From positions 1,178,001 to 1,242,000 of the forward strand of contig NZ_FSRM01000002.1 in NCBI RefSeq assembly GCF_900141745.1: a stretch of 64,000 nt of DNA, read 5' to 3'. The notes below the pieces were generated by a model, which was not told the origin of the DNA, searched no databases, and was given only the letters and a program-made list of their open reading frames with translations. Position numbers and translations under genes: made by a program. Below are positions 1 to 9,953 of the stretch, piece by piece (positions within the stretch are counted from its first letter, which is position 1; each line of letters begins with the position of its first letter). The stretch is from Paraburkholderia phenazinium (GTDB lineage Bacteria; Pseudomonadota; Gammaproteobacteria; Burkholderiales; Burkholderiaceae).

Positions 1-303
1 CGCGTAGTGCAGCCAGTATGTATAGCGCAAACGCTCAGGCGTGCCAACTGCCGGTGCGAAGCGGCCCTGGCCGTAACGGCCCACCAGATACTCGATGATA
101 GCGCCCGATTCGGCGATCGTGAGGCCTTCATCGGTGATAACCGGCGACTTGCCGAGTGGGTGGACCGCGCGCAATTCGGGCGGTGCCAGCATGGTCTTGG
201 GGTCGCGCTCGTAGCGTTTGATCTCGTACGGCACGCCAAGCTCTTCAAGCAGCCACAGGACTCGTTGCGAGCGGGAGTTGTTCAGATGATGGACTGTCAG
301 CAT
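1..303 (-). CDS. Glutathione S-transferase, N-terminal part (runs off the window)
   Basis: The reverse strand from an ATG at 303 encodes 101 residues open to the window edge. It begins MLTVHHLNNSRSQRVLWLLEEL and contains the thioredoxin-fold GST N-domain signature: a Ser/Arg-rich glutathione site after the first strand, LLEELGVPYE, then the cis-Pro region HPLGKSPV and the E-S-G (AESGAIIEYL) motif that binds the gamma-glutamyl group. It continues into the start of the C-terminal helical domain (YTYWLHYA). Enzymes of this family conjugate or reduce electrophiles with glutathione in the cytosol; the substrate cannot be told. The shine-dalgarno is weak. The C-terminal half lies outside the window. 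Confidence 0.85.
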   Translation of the reverse strand, partial: MLTVHHLNNSRSQRVLWLLEELGVPYEIKRYERDPKTMLAPPELRAVHPLGKSPVITDEGLTIAESGAIIEYLVGRYGQGRFAPAVGTPERLRYTYWLHYA

Positions 304-791
304 AGGGGATCCGGGCCTGTGGAGTGCCACATGATAGCTCTGTTGGACGGGGCGCTTTTAGAACCCACGGTCGGCTTCCAGGCGGTTCGTGTCCGGGAAG
401 AAGCAAAAGAACAGGCTTCGCGCATCTAATTCACGGCGCCGGATATCAGGCGATGGGTTTGACTCATCTGCACGTGAGCTTTGCCCTACCCGCGCTTTAT
501 TGTGGTTTTTTGGTTTAACGATTGCGGTCGTCACAATCAATATTGAAAGTGGCTCTATCCCAGGTGCCGCGCTTTAGTGAATAATCTGCCCGGGAGATTT
601 GCGTTAGAAACTGGCAACTGGATATTGAAACCTGCGCACCCGCTGCAATACGCGGAGGTGATTGGTGTGTCCATGGAAGCCATTAATGCAGCTGGAATAG
701 ATTTATGGGACGCGACGAAGAAGCGCCGGTTTTCGGCTGTACCCGTTAATGATAAAAAAACCTTCGTTTTAATCTAAAGGATGCATTGAGC
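304..791. other. Intergenic region between GST and the LprI-like gene
   Basis: There is no convincing gene here. A GTG-initiated 66-codon frame at 577-777 has no ribosome site or recognisable domain. Base composition falls in 480-620 and 740-792 (AT-rich blocks), as expected for divergent promoters serving the GST (leftward) and the small secreted protein (rightward). No strong -35/-10 pair was assigned. Confidence 0.5.
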
Positions 792-1169
792 ATGAAAAAA
801 ATCGTTTTGCCGTTACTGCTGGCTGCATTTTCGATGACGGCTCACGCAGCCGGTTGCGCCAAGCCCCGCAATGCATTTGACCAGGTGTATTGCTCGAGCA
901 CGCAGTTCTCCCAGTCCGACCGCGACCTGAACCAGGAATACGACCGCGTGAAGCTGGCCTTGCACCCGGCGGAACAGGCGACGCTCAAGCACGGACAACT
1001 CGCATGGCTCAGCCAGCGCGATGCCCGATGCAGCCTTGAAAAGGACGAGGGCTACTTCGTCAATCTCGAGTGCGCAACGGACATGACGCAGCAGCGCATT
1101 GCCTTCCTGCGCGAGCGTGAACGCGAATGCAGCAGCACGGGATGCGTCGACGCGAAGCTGGGCGAATAA
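792..1169 (+). CDS. Exported LprI/DUF1311-like small protein
   Basis: 125 residues starting at the ATG at 792, which is 10 nt after AAGGA; a TTG six bases upstream is too close to that site. A Sec signal peptide (MKKIVLPLLLAAFSMTAHA) is followed by a mature part with six cysteines and the spacing of the lysozyme-inhibitor LprI N-terminal domain: C-A-K near the start, D-x-x-Y-C-S, a helix with LNQEYDRVK, W-L-x-x-R-D-x-x-C, and a C-terminal helix of TQQRIAFLRERE. Such proteins act in the periplasm; lysozyme inhibition is established only for some members and is not claimed here. It stands alone upstream of the alpha-2-macroglobulin gene. Confidence 0.75.
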   Translation: MKKIVLPLLLAAFSMTAHAAGCAKPRNAFDQVYCSSTQFSQSDRDLNQEYDRVKLALHPAEQATLKHGQLAWLSQRDARCSLEKDEGYFVNLECATDMTQQRIAFLRERERECSSTGCVDAKLGE

Positions 1170-1270
1170 CCGGCTGAAGTTGCTTCTACCGCATCCACGT
1201 CAGGCACCGGCAGCACGAGCACGAATCGAGCAGCAATAAAACTAGCGCTAACAAAAGCAAGAGGAAACGG

Positions 1271-1294
1271 GGATAAGAAGCCGCAAGCTTATCC
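1271..1294 (+). promoter_or_regulatory. Inverted repeat in the leader of the alpha-2-macroglobulin gene
   Basis: GGATAAG at 1271-1277 and CTTATCC at 1288-1294 form a 7-bp stem with a 10-nt loop. It ends a few bases before the GAGGG ribosome site at 1300, so the hairpin could influence initiation or be a protein-binding site. No function is proven. Confidence 0.4.
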
Positions 1295-1308
1295 TTGATG
1301 AGGGAAGC

Positions 1309-4300
1309 ATGGATATTCTGCGATTTCTGTTCGTTCTGCCGCTGCGTCTGGTGCGCGGCCTGTTCCGCCTCATCGCGAAGATTACGCGGCCGGTCTTCGG
1401 CAGTGTCTCGTGGTCGGCTCCCGCATGGGCGCCGGCCACGGGCGCCGCGATCCGGCGCCGCCCCCGGCACTTCGCTGGCGGCTTGCTCGGCGCCATCGTG
1501 CTGGTGGTCGCGGCAGTGGCCGGCTGGCATTGGTATTCGCATCGTCCGAAAGCCCCTGAACCGGAACGGATTAGCTTCCAGGCCAAGGTGCCCGCTGTCA
1601 CGGATTATGTGCAGGCGGATGGCACGCCCAAGATTACGATTCATCCGCTGGAAGTGGACTTCTCGCGCTCGGCTGCGCCGATCGAACTGGTCGGCAAGAC
1701 AGTCACCAAAGGCATCACCATGACGCCGGCGCTGAAGGGCGAGTGGAGCTGGGCGGACGATCGCACGCTGCGCTTCGTGCCCGCGGCGGACTGGCCGGTC
1801 GGTGCGCATATCGAACTGGCGTTCGATATCAAGCAGGCGTTCGCCCCGCACGTGCTGATGGCCGATGACCATCTGGCCTTCGACATCGCACCGTTCATCG
1901 CCAAGGCGGGTGCCGCCGAGTTCTATCAGGATCCGCAAAACGCGGCGGCGAAAAAGACCATCATGCCGGTGAGCTTCAACTACCCGGTCGACACGGCGCA
2001 ATTCGAAAAGCGCATCTCGCTGGCGCTCGCCGGTAGCGACGGCAAGTTCAACACGCCGCTCAAATTCACCGTGATCTACGACACGGCCAAACTGAACGCG
2101 TGGGTCCACTCGCAGCCGCTCGACCTGCCGCGCGACGACGGCGCGGTGCAACTCACGCTCGATAGCGGCGTGCGCAGCTCGCGCGGCGGTGCGGGCACCA
2201 AAGACCCTTTGAAGTCGGTGGTGCGGGTGCCGGGTCTTTATAGTCTCGCCGTCAACAGTGTGACTCCGACGCTGGTCGACAACGACCGCTACGAACCGGA
2301 GCAGGTGCTCGTTACCGAACTCAGCGGCGCCGTGCGCGGCAGCGATATGAGCGGCGTGATCAAGGCCTGGGTGCTGCCCAAACGCAAGCCGGACGTGGAC
2401 CAGAAGGACGACGATCCGCCGTATGAGTGGGACCCCGCGGACGTGAGCGAGAGTGTATTGCGTCAGTCGCAGCCGCTCAAACTCGAACTGGTGCCGACGG
2501 AAAACGAATTCGCAGAGCTGCAAAGCTTCAAGTTCCACGCCGACCCGGGACAGCGCGTCTATGTGCGGATTGCTTCCGGGCTGAAGTCGTTCGGCGGTTA
2601 CATGCTCGGCAAGCCTTCGGTTCAGGCCTTCACGGTGCCCGACTATCCGAAGCTGTTGCACTTCATGGCGGATGGCTCGCTGTTGTCGTTGAGCGGCAGC
2701 AAGCGGATCTCCGTGGTGTCGCGCAATCTGCCCGGCATGAAGGTGGAGATCGGTCGCGTATTGCCGGACCAGTTGCAGCATCTGGTGAGCTTCAATCAAG
2801 GTACCTATACCAAGCCGGAGCTCGGCTACAACTTCAGCGAGGATCATATCGTCGATCGCTTCGAGGAGAAGCGGGCGTTTCCGAAGGCGGGTCCGGGTCA
2901 GGCGCATTACGAAGGAGTGGACCTCGGTCAATATCTGAAGGACGGCAAGCGCGGCGTGTTCCTGCTGCATCTGTCAGCCTACGATCCGGTCGCCGAGAAG
3001 AAGGCGGCTGAAAAAGCTGCCAAGGAAAAGAGTCAAGATTCCAGCGGCGACGCCAGTTCGAGTGACGACTCCGGCAATGACAACGGCGACGTCAACAGCG
3101 ACTCGAGCGACGACAGCAGCAACGGCGACGACCAGTCGCCGACCGATACGCGCATGATCGTGGTCACGGATCTGGGCATGCTCGTCAAGCGCGCGCTCGA
3201 CGGCAGCCAGGATGTGTTCGTGCAGTCGATCCACACCGGGCAACCGGTGGCTGGTGCGACGGTGTCGGTGCTGGCGCTCAACGGTCAGACGCTGTACACC
3301 CAGGACACCACCGCCGATGGCATGGTGCACTTCCCGACCTTCAAGGGACTGGACCACGAGAAGCGGCCGACGCTATACGTCGTGAAGAAGGACGATGACC
3401 TGTCGTTCCTGCCGGTGGGCGGCCAGGACCGCCAGCTCGACTTCTCGCGCTTCGACGTGGGCGGCGAGCGCAATCCGACCAGCGAAGGTCAACTGTCTGC
3501 CTATCTGTTCTCGGACCGCGGCATTTACCGGCCGGGCGATCTGTTCCATATCGGCCTGATCGTGCGCGCGGCGAGCTGGGCGCGTAGCCCGGGCGGCGTG
3601 CCGTTGCAGGCCGAGATCGTCGATCCGCGCGGCATTACGGTTCAGCGCATGCCGATTAGCGTCGACAACTCCGGCTTTAGCGAGCTGGCGTATACGCCTT
3701 CCGAAACGGCGCCGACCGGCGCGTGGACGGTGAACCTGTATATCGTCAAGGATGGCAAGGCGACGGATCAGCCGATCGGCTCGACCACGGTGCAAGTGAA
3801 GGAGTTTCTGCCGGACCGCATGAAGGTCGAGGCCAAGCTCTCGTCGCAGGTGGCCGAAGGGTGGGTCAAGCCGGATCAGTTGAAGGGTATCGTCGACGCG
3901 CAGAATCTGTTCGGCACGCCGGCGGCTGACCGGCGCGTCGAGGCTTCATTGACGCTGCGTCCGGTATGGCCGGAATTCCGCAGCTGGCAGGACTATCATT
4001 TCTTCGACGTCCGACGCGCCCAGGAGGGTTACACCACCAATCTGCAGGACGGCAAGACCGACGACAAGGGACACGCCGAGTTCGATCTCGACCTCAAGAA
4101 ATACGCAGATGCAACTTATCAGCTGTATTTTCTGACCAAAGCGTATGAGGCGGACGGTGGCCGCAGCGTGGCCGCGAACGTGCAGACGCTGGTGTCTAGC
4201 GACGACTGGCTGGTCGGCTACAAGTCGGTCGACGATCTCTCCTACGTGAAGCGCAGCAGTCCGCGTACGGTGCATCTGGTCGCGATCAATCCGCAGGCCA

Positions 4301-7300
4301 AATCGATCGATCTGAAGGACCTGAAGGCGCAACTGGTCGAGCGGCGCTATGTGTCGGTGCTGACCAAGCAGGATTCGGGCGTCTACAAGTACGACTCGCG
4401 TCTGAAGGAAGTGCCGATCAGCGAAAATCCGCTGACGATTCCGGCTGCGGGTCTCGACTACACGCTGCCGACCGACAAGCCGGGCAACTACGCGCTGATT
4501 ATCCGGAGTGCTGATCGAACGGAAGTGAATCGCGTCGAATATTCGGTGGCGGGCGACGCCAACGTGTCGCGTTCGCTGGACCGCAACGCGGAGTTGCAGA
4601 TCAACCTGAGCAAGCATGACTATGCCCAGGGTGAGCCGGTGGAGATCGCGATTCGCGCGCCGTATGCGGGTAGCGGTTTGATTACGATCGAACGCGACAA
4701 GGTCTACGCGCACGCGTGGTTCCATGCCGACACCACCAGCTCCGTGCAACACATCACCGTGCCGCCGGGCTTCGAGGGCAACGGCTATATCAACGTGCAG
4801 TACATCCGCGATCCGTCGTCGGACGAGATTTTCATGAGCCCGCTGAGCTATGGTGTCGTGCCGTTCTCGGTGAACATGGACGCGCGCCGTAACGCGCTCA
4901 CGCTCGATGCGCCGCCGCTGGTCAAGCCAGGACAGACGGCGACGTTCAAGCTGCACGCGGCGCATCCGACGAAGGTCGTGGTGTTCGCGGTGGACGAAGG
5001 CATCCTGCAGGTCGCCCGCTATAAGCTCGGGGATCCGCTGAAGTTCTTCTTCCGCAAGCGCATGCTTGAAGTGGGCACCTCGCAGATTCTCGATCTGATC
5101 TTGCCGGACTTCGAGAAGCTGATGGCGATGGCGGCGCCCGGCGGCGATGCGGACGATGCTATCGGCAGTCAGCTCAACCCGTTCAAGCGCAAACGCGACA
5201 AGCCGGTGGTGTATTGGTCGGGGATCGTCGATGTGGATGGCGAGAAGGACGTCAGCTACACCGTGCCCGATTACTTCAACGGCAAGCTGCGGGTGATGGC
5301 GGTGTCGGTATCGCCGGATCTGGTGGGCACTGTTGAAGCGGCCACCACGGTACGCGGCGACTTCGTGCTGTCGCCGAACGTGCCCAATATGCTCGCGCCT
5401 GGAGACGAAGCCGAGGTTAGCGTGGGTGTGGCGAACAATCTCACGGGCCTCGGCGACAAGCCGGTACCTGTGACGGTGACGCTGAAGACCGGCCCGCAGC
5501 TGAAGGTGCTCGGCAATGCTTCGCAGAACCTGAGCCTCGCGCAGATGCATGAGGGCGTGGCGCTGTTCCGCGTCAAGGCGACCGATACGCTGGGCTCGGG
5601 CAACCTCACTTTTACGGCGAGCTACGCAGGCAAGTCGGCGGCGCAGAGCCTCGATCTGTCTGTGCGGCCGGCTGCTGCGTATCGATCGCAGGTCGATATC
5701 GCCCGCGTCGGCGCTAACAGCAACACGGATCTGCCAGGCTTGCGCAAGATGTACGACGCGTATGCATCGCGCGATGCGAGCATCTCTACGGTGCCGGTGG
5801 TGTTGTCGGAAGGTTTGACGTCGTGGCTCGTCAACGTGCAGAACTATTGCAGCGAGCAGATCGTCAGTGCGGCGATGCCGCGGCTGATTGCGTCGAAGTG
5901 GCCGTCGGTACCTGCACTGACGCACGCGCTGCAACCCGCCAACGGCGACCCGCAAGTCACCAACGACCAGGCGCTGGCGCAAGCGCTCGACGTGCTGCGT
6001 ACGCGTCAAAATAGTCAAGGCGGGTTTGGACTGTGGTCAGCGACACCAGATGCTGAGCCGTTTATATCGGCGTACGCGATGCAATTCCTCCTGGAGGCGC
6101 GCGATCGGGGTGTCGCAGTGCCGGGCGACGTGCTCGACGCAGGCAACCAGTATCTGCATCAACTCGCGAGCGACGACAGTCTGGATTCGCTCGACTTGCT
6201 GCGCCAGCGCGCCTATGCGGTCTACTTGCTGACTCGCCAGGGGAATGTGACGACCAACGATCTGGCAGCGGTGCAGAAACGCTTGCAGGAAGCGTTCCCG
6301 AACGACTGGAAGAACGATCTTGCTGCTGCGTGGCTTGCTGCGTCCTATGAACTGCTCAAGCAGGACAAGGAGGCGAACACGCTGATCGCAGGTCCGCAGC
6401 GCGAACTGGAACGCAAGCAGGATCCCGCAAAGTTCGAGTATGGTTACTACACTGATCCGCTGACGCGCGATGCGAGCGTGCTGTATCTCCTGTCGAAGTA
6501 CTTCCCTGACCGGGCGAAGGGACTGTCGCCGCAGGTGATGGAGAACATCGCCGGGCCGCTGGCGCGCAATCAGTTCAATACGTTGTCGTCGTCCATGACG
6601 GTGCTCGCGCTCGATGCGTACGGCAGTTTGAACGCAACCGGTGTCGACAAGCTGGCGATCGACGAGGTCCACGCCGACGGCAGCGTCAAGGCGATCTCGA
6701 CGCTGCAGGGCAACCTGTTGCAATCGGGTAGCTGGAGTGCGGCGGCTACGAAGCTGCGTTTCGTCAACGGCAGCAGCTTGCCGGCGTGGCGGGTCAGCAG
6801 TCAGACGGGCTACGACCGTGGCGTGCCGGACAAGGCGATCAAGAATGGTCTCGAGATCGTGCGCGACTACACCGATACCAACGGCAAACCGCTCGACAAG
6901 ATCACACTGGGCGAGGAGATCGAGGTTCACGTGAAGATTCGCGCGACGGGCGACGAGGGCGTGGGTAACGTGGCGATTGTCGATCTGCTGCCGGGCGGTT
7001 TTGAGCCGGTCATCGAGCCTCCGCCTGCTGCGGATAGCCAGACAGACGACAGTAACGCGCAGAGTGGCCAGGGCGATCAGTCCAGCCAGGGGAATCAAGG
7101 CGACCAGGCCAACCAGGGCGATAACAACAGCAGCGACAGCGACAACAACAACGGCGACAATAACAGTGACAGCAGCGACGCGAAGGCTGCGCCGTACCGC
7201 TCGCCGATCGGTCTGTCGAGCTCGACCTGGCAGCCCGAGTACGCGGATATCCGCGAAGACCGCGTCGTGATCTACGGAACCGCGACGCCGGACGTCAAGG

Positions 7301-7437
7301 AGTTCGTATATCGCATCAAGGCCAGCAATGCCGGCACCTTCATCGTGCCGCCGGCTTTCGGCGAGTCGATGTACGATCGCCGGATCCAGGCCCGTTCGCC
7401 AGGAGGCGCTACGCTAACGGTGGTACGCACACCGTAA
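1309..7437 (+). CDS. yfhM: Bacterial alpha-2-macroglobulin, membrane-anchored (YfhM type)
   Basis: 2042 residues from an ATG with GAGGG five bases upstream. Bacterial alpha-2-macroglobulins trap attacking proteases in the periplasm through a bait region and a reactive thioester. The thioester motif C-S-E-Q is present at residues 1514-1517, inside the alpha-helical thioester domain (repeats such as QGGFGLW). Unlike E. coli YfhM, no lipobox is visible; a hydrophobic segment at about 56-75 (AGGLLGAIVLVVAAVAGW) after a basic N-terminus should anchor it in the inner membrane. Macroglobulin-type beta domains fill the rest. Two long acidic Ser/Asp/Asn/Gly linkers, about 575-615 and 1915-1965, are unusual insertions. 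pbpC follows 38 nt downstream, the arrangement known for this family. Confidence 0.93.
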   Translation: MDILRFLFVLPLRLVRGLFRLIAKITRPVFGSVSWSAPAWAPATGAAIRRRPRHFAGGLLGAIVLVVAAVAGWHWYSHRPKAPEPERISFQAKVPAVTDYVQADGTPKITIHPLEVDFSRSAAPIELVGKTVTKGITMTPALKGEWSWADDRTLRFVPAADWPVGAHIELAFDIKQAFAPHVLMADDHLAFDIAPFIAKAGAAEFYQDPQNAAAKKTIMPVSFNYPVDTAQFEKRISLALAGSDGKFNTPLKFTVIYDTAKLNAWVHSQPLDLPRDDGAVQLTLDSGVRSSRGGAGTKDPLKSVVRVPGLYSLAVNSVTPTLVDNDRYEPEQVLVTELSGAVRGSDMSGVIKAWVLPKRKPDVDQKDDDPPYEWDPADVSESVLRQSQPLKLELVPTENEFAELQSFKFHADPGQRVYVRIASGLKSFGGYMLGKPSVQAFTVPDYPKLLHFMADGSLLSLSGSKRISVVSRNLPGMKVEIGRVLPDQLQHLVSFNQGTYTKPELGYNFSEDHIVDRFEEKRAFPKAGPGQAHYEGVDLGQYLKDGKRGVFLLHLSAYDPVAEKKAAEKAAKEKSQDSSGDASSSDDSGNDNGDVNSDSSDDSSNGDDQSPTDTRMIVVTDLGMLVKRALDGSQDVFVQSIHTGQPVAGATVSVLALNGQTLYTQDTTADGMVHFPTFKGLDHEKRPTLYVVKKDDDLSFLPVGGQDRQLDFSRFDVGGERNPTSEGQLSAYLFSDRGIYRPGDLFHIGLIVRAASWARSPGGVPLQAEIVDPRGITVQRMPISVDNSGFSELAYTPSETAPTGAWTVNLYIVKDGKATDQPIGSTTVQVKEFLPDRMKVEAKLSSQVAEGWVKPDQLKGIVDAQNLFGTPAADRRVEASLTLRPVWPEFRSWQDYHFFDVRRAQEGYTTNLQDGKTDDKGHAEFDLDLKKYADATYQLYFLTKAYEADGGRSVAANVQTLVSSDDWLVGYKSVDDLSYVKRSSPRTVHLVAINPQAKSIDLKDLKAQLVERRYVSVLTKQDSGVYKYDSRLKEVPISENPLTIPAAGLDYTLPTDKPGNYALIIRSADRTEVNRVEYSVAGDANVSRSLDRNAELQINLSKHDYAQGEPVEIAIRAPYAGSGLITIERDKVYAHAWFHADTTSSVQHITVPPGFEGNGYINVQYIRDPSSDEIFMSPLSYGVVPFSVNMDARRNALTLDAPPLVKPGQTATFKLHAAHPTKVVVFAVDEGILQVARYKLGDPLKFFFRKRMLEVGTSQILDLILPDFEKLMAMAAPGGDADDAIGSQLNPFKRKRDKPVVYWSGIVDVDGEKDVSYTVPDYFNGKLRVMAVSVSPDLVGTVEAATTVRGDFVLSPNVPNMLAPGDEAEVSVGVANNLTGLGDKPVPVTVTLKTGPQLKVLGNASQNLSLAQMHEGVALFRVKATDTLGSGNLTFTASYAGKSAAQSLDLSVRPAAAYRSQVDIARVGANSNTDLPGLRKMYDAYASRDASISTVPVVLSEGLTSWLVNVQNYCSEQIVSAAMPRLIASKWPSVPALTHALQPANGDPQVTNDQALAQALDVLRTRQNSQGGFGLWSATPDAEPFISAYAMQFLLEARDRGVAVPGDVLDAGNQYLHQLASDDSLDSLDLLRQRAYAVYLLTRQGNVTTNDLAAVQKRLQEAFPNDWKNDLAAAWLAASYELLKQDKEANTLIAGPQRELERKQDPAKFEYGYYTDPLTRDASVLYLLSKYFPDRAKGLSPQVMENIAGPLARNQFNTLSSSMTVLALDAYGSLNATGVDKLAIDEVHADGSVKAISTLQGNLLQSGSWSAAATKLRFVNGSSLPAWRVSSQTGYDRGVPDKAIKNGLEIVRDYTDTNGKPLDKITLGEEIEVHVKIRATGDEGVGNVAIVDLLPGGFEPVIEPPPAADSQTDDSNAQSGQGDQSSQGNQGDQANQGDNNSSDSDNNNGDNNSDSSDAKAAPYRSPIGLSSSTWQPEYADIREDRVVIYGTATPDVKEFVYRIKASNAGTFIVPPAFGESMYDRRIQARSPGGATLTVVRTP

Positions 7438-7475
7438 TCCCGCGGCCACACGTCTGAAGCGAAAGCCCATGACGT

Positions 7476-9926
7476 GTGGCCCGGCAAGCGACGCTGTTCC
7501 AGCTTTCTGCGAATCTCATCATCGTGTCTTTACTTCGTTCCTTGCTGCATGCGTGTGGCCGCTGGCTGCACCGCTGGCAGAACTGGCTGGTCGGCGCGCT
7601 GCTCGTCGTGGGCGTGCTGGCGGGTTGCCGTCTCTGGCCGCATCCTTCGCTGCAGGGATGGAAACCGTCCTCCACTGCCTTCTACGACGACCACGGCCGC
7701 CTGTTGCGTTTGACGCTGGCGAGCGACGATCGCTATCGCCTGTGGGTGCCGCTCAAGGATATGTCGCCGCAACTGGTTGACGCAGTGCTGTTGCACGAAG
7801 ACCGCTGGTATCGCTGGCACCCCGGTTTCAATCCGTACGGCCTCGCGCGCGGCGCGTGGGTGACCTACGTGCGGCACGGCAACCCGCAGGGTGGCTCGAC
7901 CATCACCATGCAACTGGCGCGCTCGCTATGGCAACTGAATACGCGCACGCCATGGGGCAAGCTGAAGCAGGTGGGGCGCGCGATCCAGCTCGAGCTGTTC
8001 TATTCCAAGCAGCAGATTCTCGAGGCGTATCTGAACGATGCGCCGTATGGCCGAAACGTCGAGGGGGCCGGCGCGGCCAGCATCGCGTATTTCAACAAGC
8101 CGGTGGGCGCGTTGAGCTTGCCGGAAGCATTGACGCTGGCAGTGATTCCGCAGGACCCGGCGCGCCGTTTGCCGCGTGTGCCGACGCGAGGGCCGGCGGG
8201 TGCCGATGGCGTGATCAACCCGCAGCTCACGACTTCACGCAACCGCCTGTACGCGCGTTGGCTGGCGGGCCATCCGCAGGATGCTTCGCTCAAACCGCTG
8301 TTTGCGTTGCCATTGAATATCCGGCCGTTGTCGCGCCTGCCGTTCGAGGCGCCGCATGCAGTGGAGCAACTGCTGGCGGCGCGACAGATCGACGGCGAAG
8401 ATCACGAATCGCGTCTGCGGACGACGATCGACCTGGATCTGCAGCACACCCTCGAGCGGCAGATTACCCGCTACGTTGCACGTAACAACGGGATCGGGAT
8501 TCGCAACGCGTCCGCCATGCTGGTGGATACGCGCGACATGGGCATCAAGGCGATGGTTGGTTCGGCTGATTATTTCAACCGCTCGATACAAGGTCAGGTG
8601 AACGGAACGTTGGCACGGCGCTCGCCGGGGTCGACGCTCAAACCGTTTATCTATGCACTTGGCTTCGACCAGGGCGTGCTGCATCCACAGACCGTGCTGC
8701 GGGACGTGCCAACCTCGTTCGGCCCGTACACGCCGGAGAATTTCGACGGCCATTTCCTCGGGCCGATTACCGCAACCGATGCACTGAACCGCAGCCGCAA
8801 TATTCCGGCGGTTTGGGTGGCGTCGCAATTGCATCAGCCTGATCTGTATCAGTTCCTGCAGCAGGCCGGCATTGGGCATCTGGCGAGCGAGCAGCACTAT
8901 GGGCTCGCGCTGGTGCTCGGCGGTGGCGAGGTGACCATGCAGGATCTGGCCGGCCTCTATGCGATGCTCGCCAATCGCGGCGAACTGAAACCGCTGCGCC
9001 TGCTCGCCAGCGATCCTCAGGTACCGGGTACGCGCATGCTGAGCGACGAGGCGAGCTTCATGGTCATGGATATGCTGCGTCAGCATCTGCGGCCGGACGA
9101 AACCACCGGGGCGCAACCATCGCATTTGCCGGTGTACTGGAAGACTGGCACGTCATGGGCGTTTCGCGATGCGTGGACCGCAGGCGTGTTTGGTCCTTAT
9201 GTGCTGATCGTGTGGGTGGGCAATTTCGACAGCACGAGCAATCAGGCATTCGTTGGCGTGGATGCAGCTGCGCCGCTGTTTTTCCAGATCGTCGATGGGC
9301 TTGAAGCCGAACGTCCGCAGCTTGCCGAGCCATTCCGGCCCAGGCCGGGTAACGTCAAACGCGTGCAGATCTGCCTTGCCAGCGGCGAGCTGCCGAATCA
9401 ATGGTGTCCAGAGAAGGGTTGGACGTGGTTTATTCCAGGCAAGTCGCCGATCCGCGTGAGCAATGTGCATCGTCCGGTGGTGATCGATGATGCGAGCGGT
9501 CTGCCGGCGTGCCCGCCTTATACGGGCAAGCGCACGCACGAAGAAGTGTATGAATTCTGGCCGTCCGATCTGCAGCAGGTTTTTGCGCAAGCAGGTATCC
9601 CGCGCCGCAAGCCACCGCAAAATCCGGAGTGCCGTAATGCGGGCACGCCGGATGGCGATCCGCCGCAGATCACTTCACCCGTGCGTGGCAGTGTCTATGC
9701 GATGCGTCTGAAACAGCTTGGCCAGGAGCGTATCGCCTTCAATGCCACCACGGATGCCGATGCGCATGCGCTGTACTGGTTCGTCAACGACGCGTATGTG
9801 GGCCGTAGCGATCCGGGCACGGCGCTTTACTGGCAACCGCGCACGGCGGGTAGTTACAGCGTGCGGGCGATCGACGATCATGGGCGGATCGATCAGCGCA
9901 CGCTTGAGGTCGGGTTGGTGGATTGA
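7476..9926 (+). CDS. pbpC: Penicillin-binding protein 1C
   Basis: 816 residues from the GTG at 7476; an in-frame GTG at 7524 is an alternative start and neither has a good ribosome site. A basic N-terminus and one membrane segment (LVGALLVVGVLAGC) precede a GT51 peptidoglycan glycosyltransferase domain (E-D-R-W-Y-x-W-H-P-G-F, GGSTITMQLAR), then a class A transpeptidase domain with all three motifs: S-T-L-K after RRSPG, S-R-N and K-T-G-T-S. The C-terminus is the PBP1C-specific BiPBP_C domain. It builds or repairs peptidoglycan in the periplasm. Coupling to the upstream alpha-2-macroglobulin fits the repair-and-trap model known for this pair. Confidence 0.93.
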   Translation: MARQATLFQLSANLIIVSLLRSLLHACGRWLHRWQNWLVGALLVVGVLAGCRLWPHPSLQGWKPSSTAFYDDHGRLLRLTLASDDRYRLWVPLKDMSPQLVDAVLLHEDRWYRWHPGFNPYGLARGAWVTYVRHGNPQGGSTITMQLARSLWQLNTRTPWGKLKQVGRAIQLELFYSKQQILEAYLNDAPYGRNVEGAGAASIAYFNKPVGALSLPEALTLAVIPQDPARRLPRVPTRGPAGADGVINPQLTTSRNRLYARWLAGHPQDASLKPLFALPLNIRPLSRLPFEAPHAVEQLLAARQIDGEDHESRLRTTIDLDLQHTLERQITRYVARNNGIGIRNASAMLVDTRDMGIKAMVGSADYFNRSIQGQVNGTLARRSPGSTLKPFIYALGFDQGVLHPQTVLRDVPTSFGPYTPENFDGHFLGPITATDALNRSRNIPAVWVASQLHQPDLYQFLQQAGIGHLASEQHYGLALVLGGGEVTMQDLAGLYAMLANRGELKPLRLLASDPQVPGTRMLSDEASFMVMDMLRQHLRPDETTGAQPSHLPVYWKTGTSWAFRDAWTAGVFGPYVLIVWVGNFDSTSNQAFVGVDAAAPLFFQIVDGLEAERPQLAEPFRPRPGNVKRVQICLASGELPNQWCPEKGWTWFIPGKSPIRVSNVHRPVVIDDASGLPACPPYTGKRTHEEVYEFWPSDLQQVFAQAGIPRRKPPQNPECRNAGTPDGDPPQITSPVRGSVYAMRLKQLGQERIAFNATTDADAHALYWFVNDAYVGRSDPGTALYWQPRTAGSYSVRAIDDHGRIDQRTLEVGLVD

Positions 9927-9953
9927 GCGCGCTGCTTTTGCGCGCTATGCCCC

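Noticed and set aside
577..777. Possible 66-codon gene upstream of the LprI-like gene
   Set aside because: GTG start, no ribosome site, no domain or signal peptide, and an AT-rich end that looks like a promoter.
1186..2970. Long open frame (594 codons) on the reverse strand across the alpha-2-macroglobulin gene
   Set aside because: It is the antisense of a well-supported coding region; its Arg/His-rich composition without domains is typical of GC-rich shadow frames. The same holds for the 690-codon reverse frame at 3946-6018.
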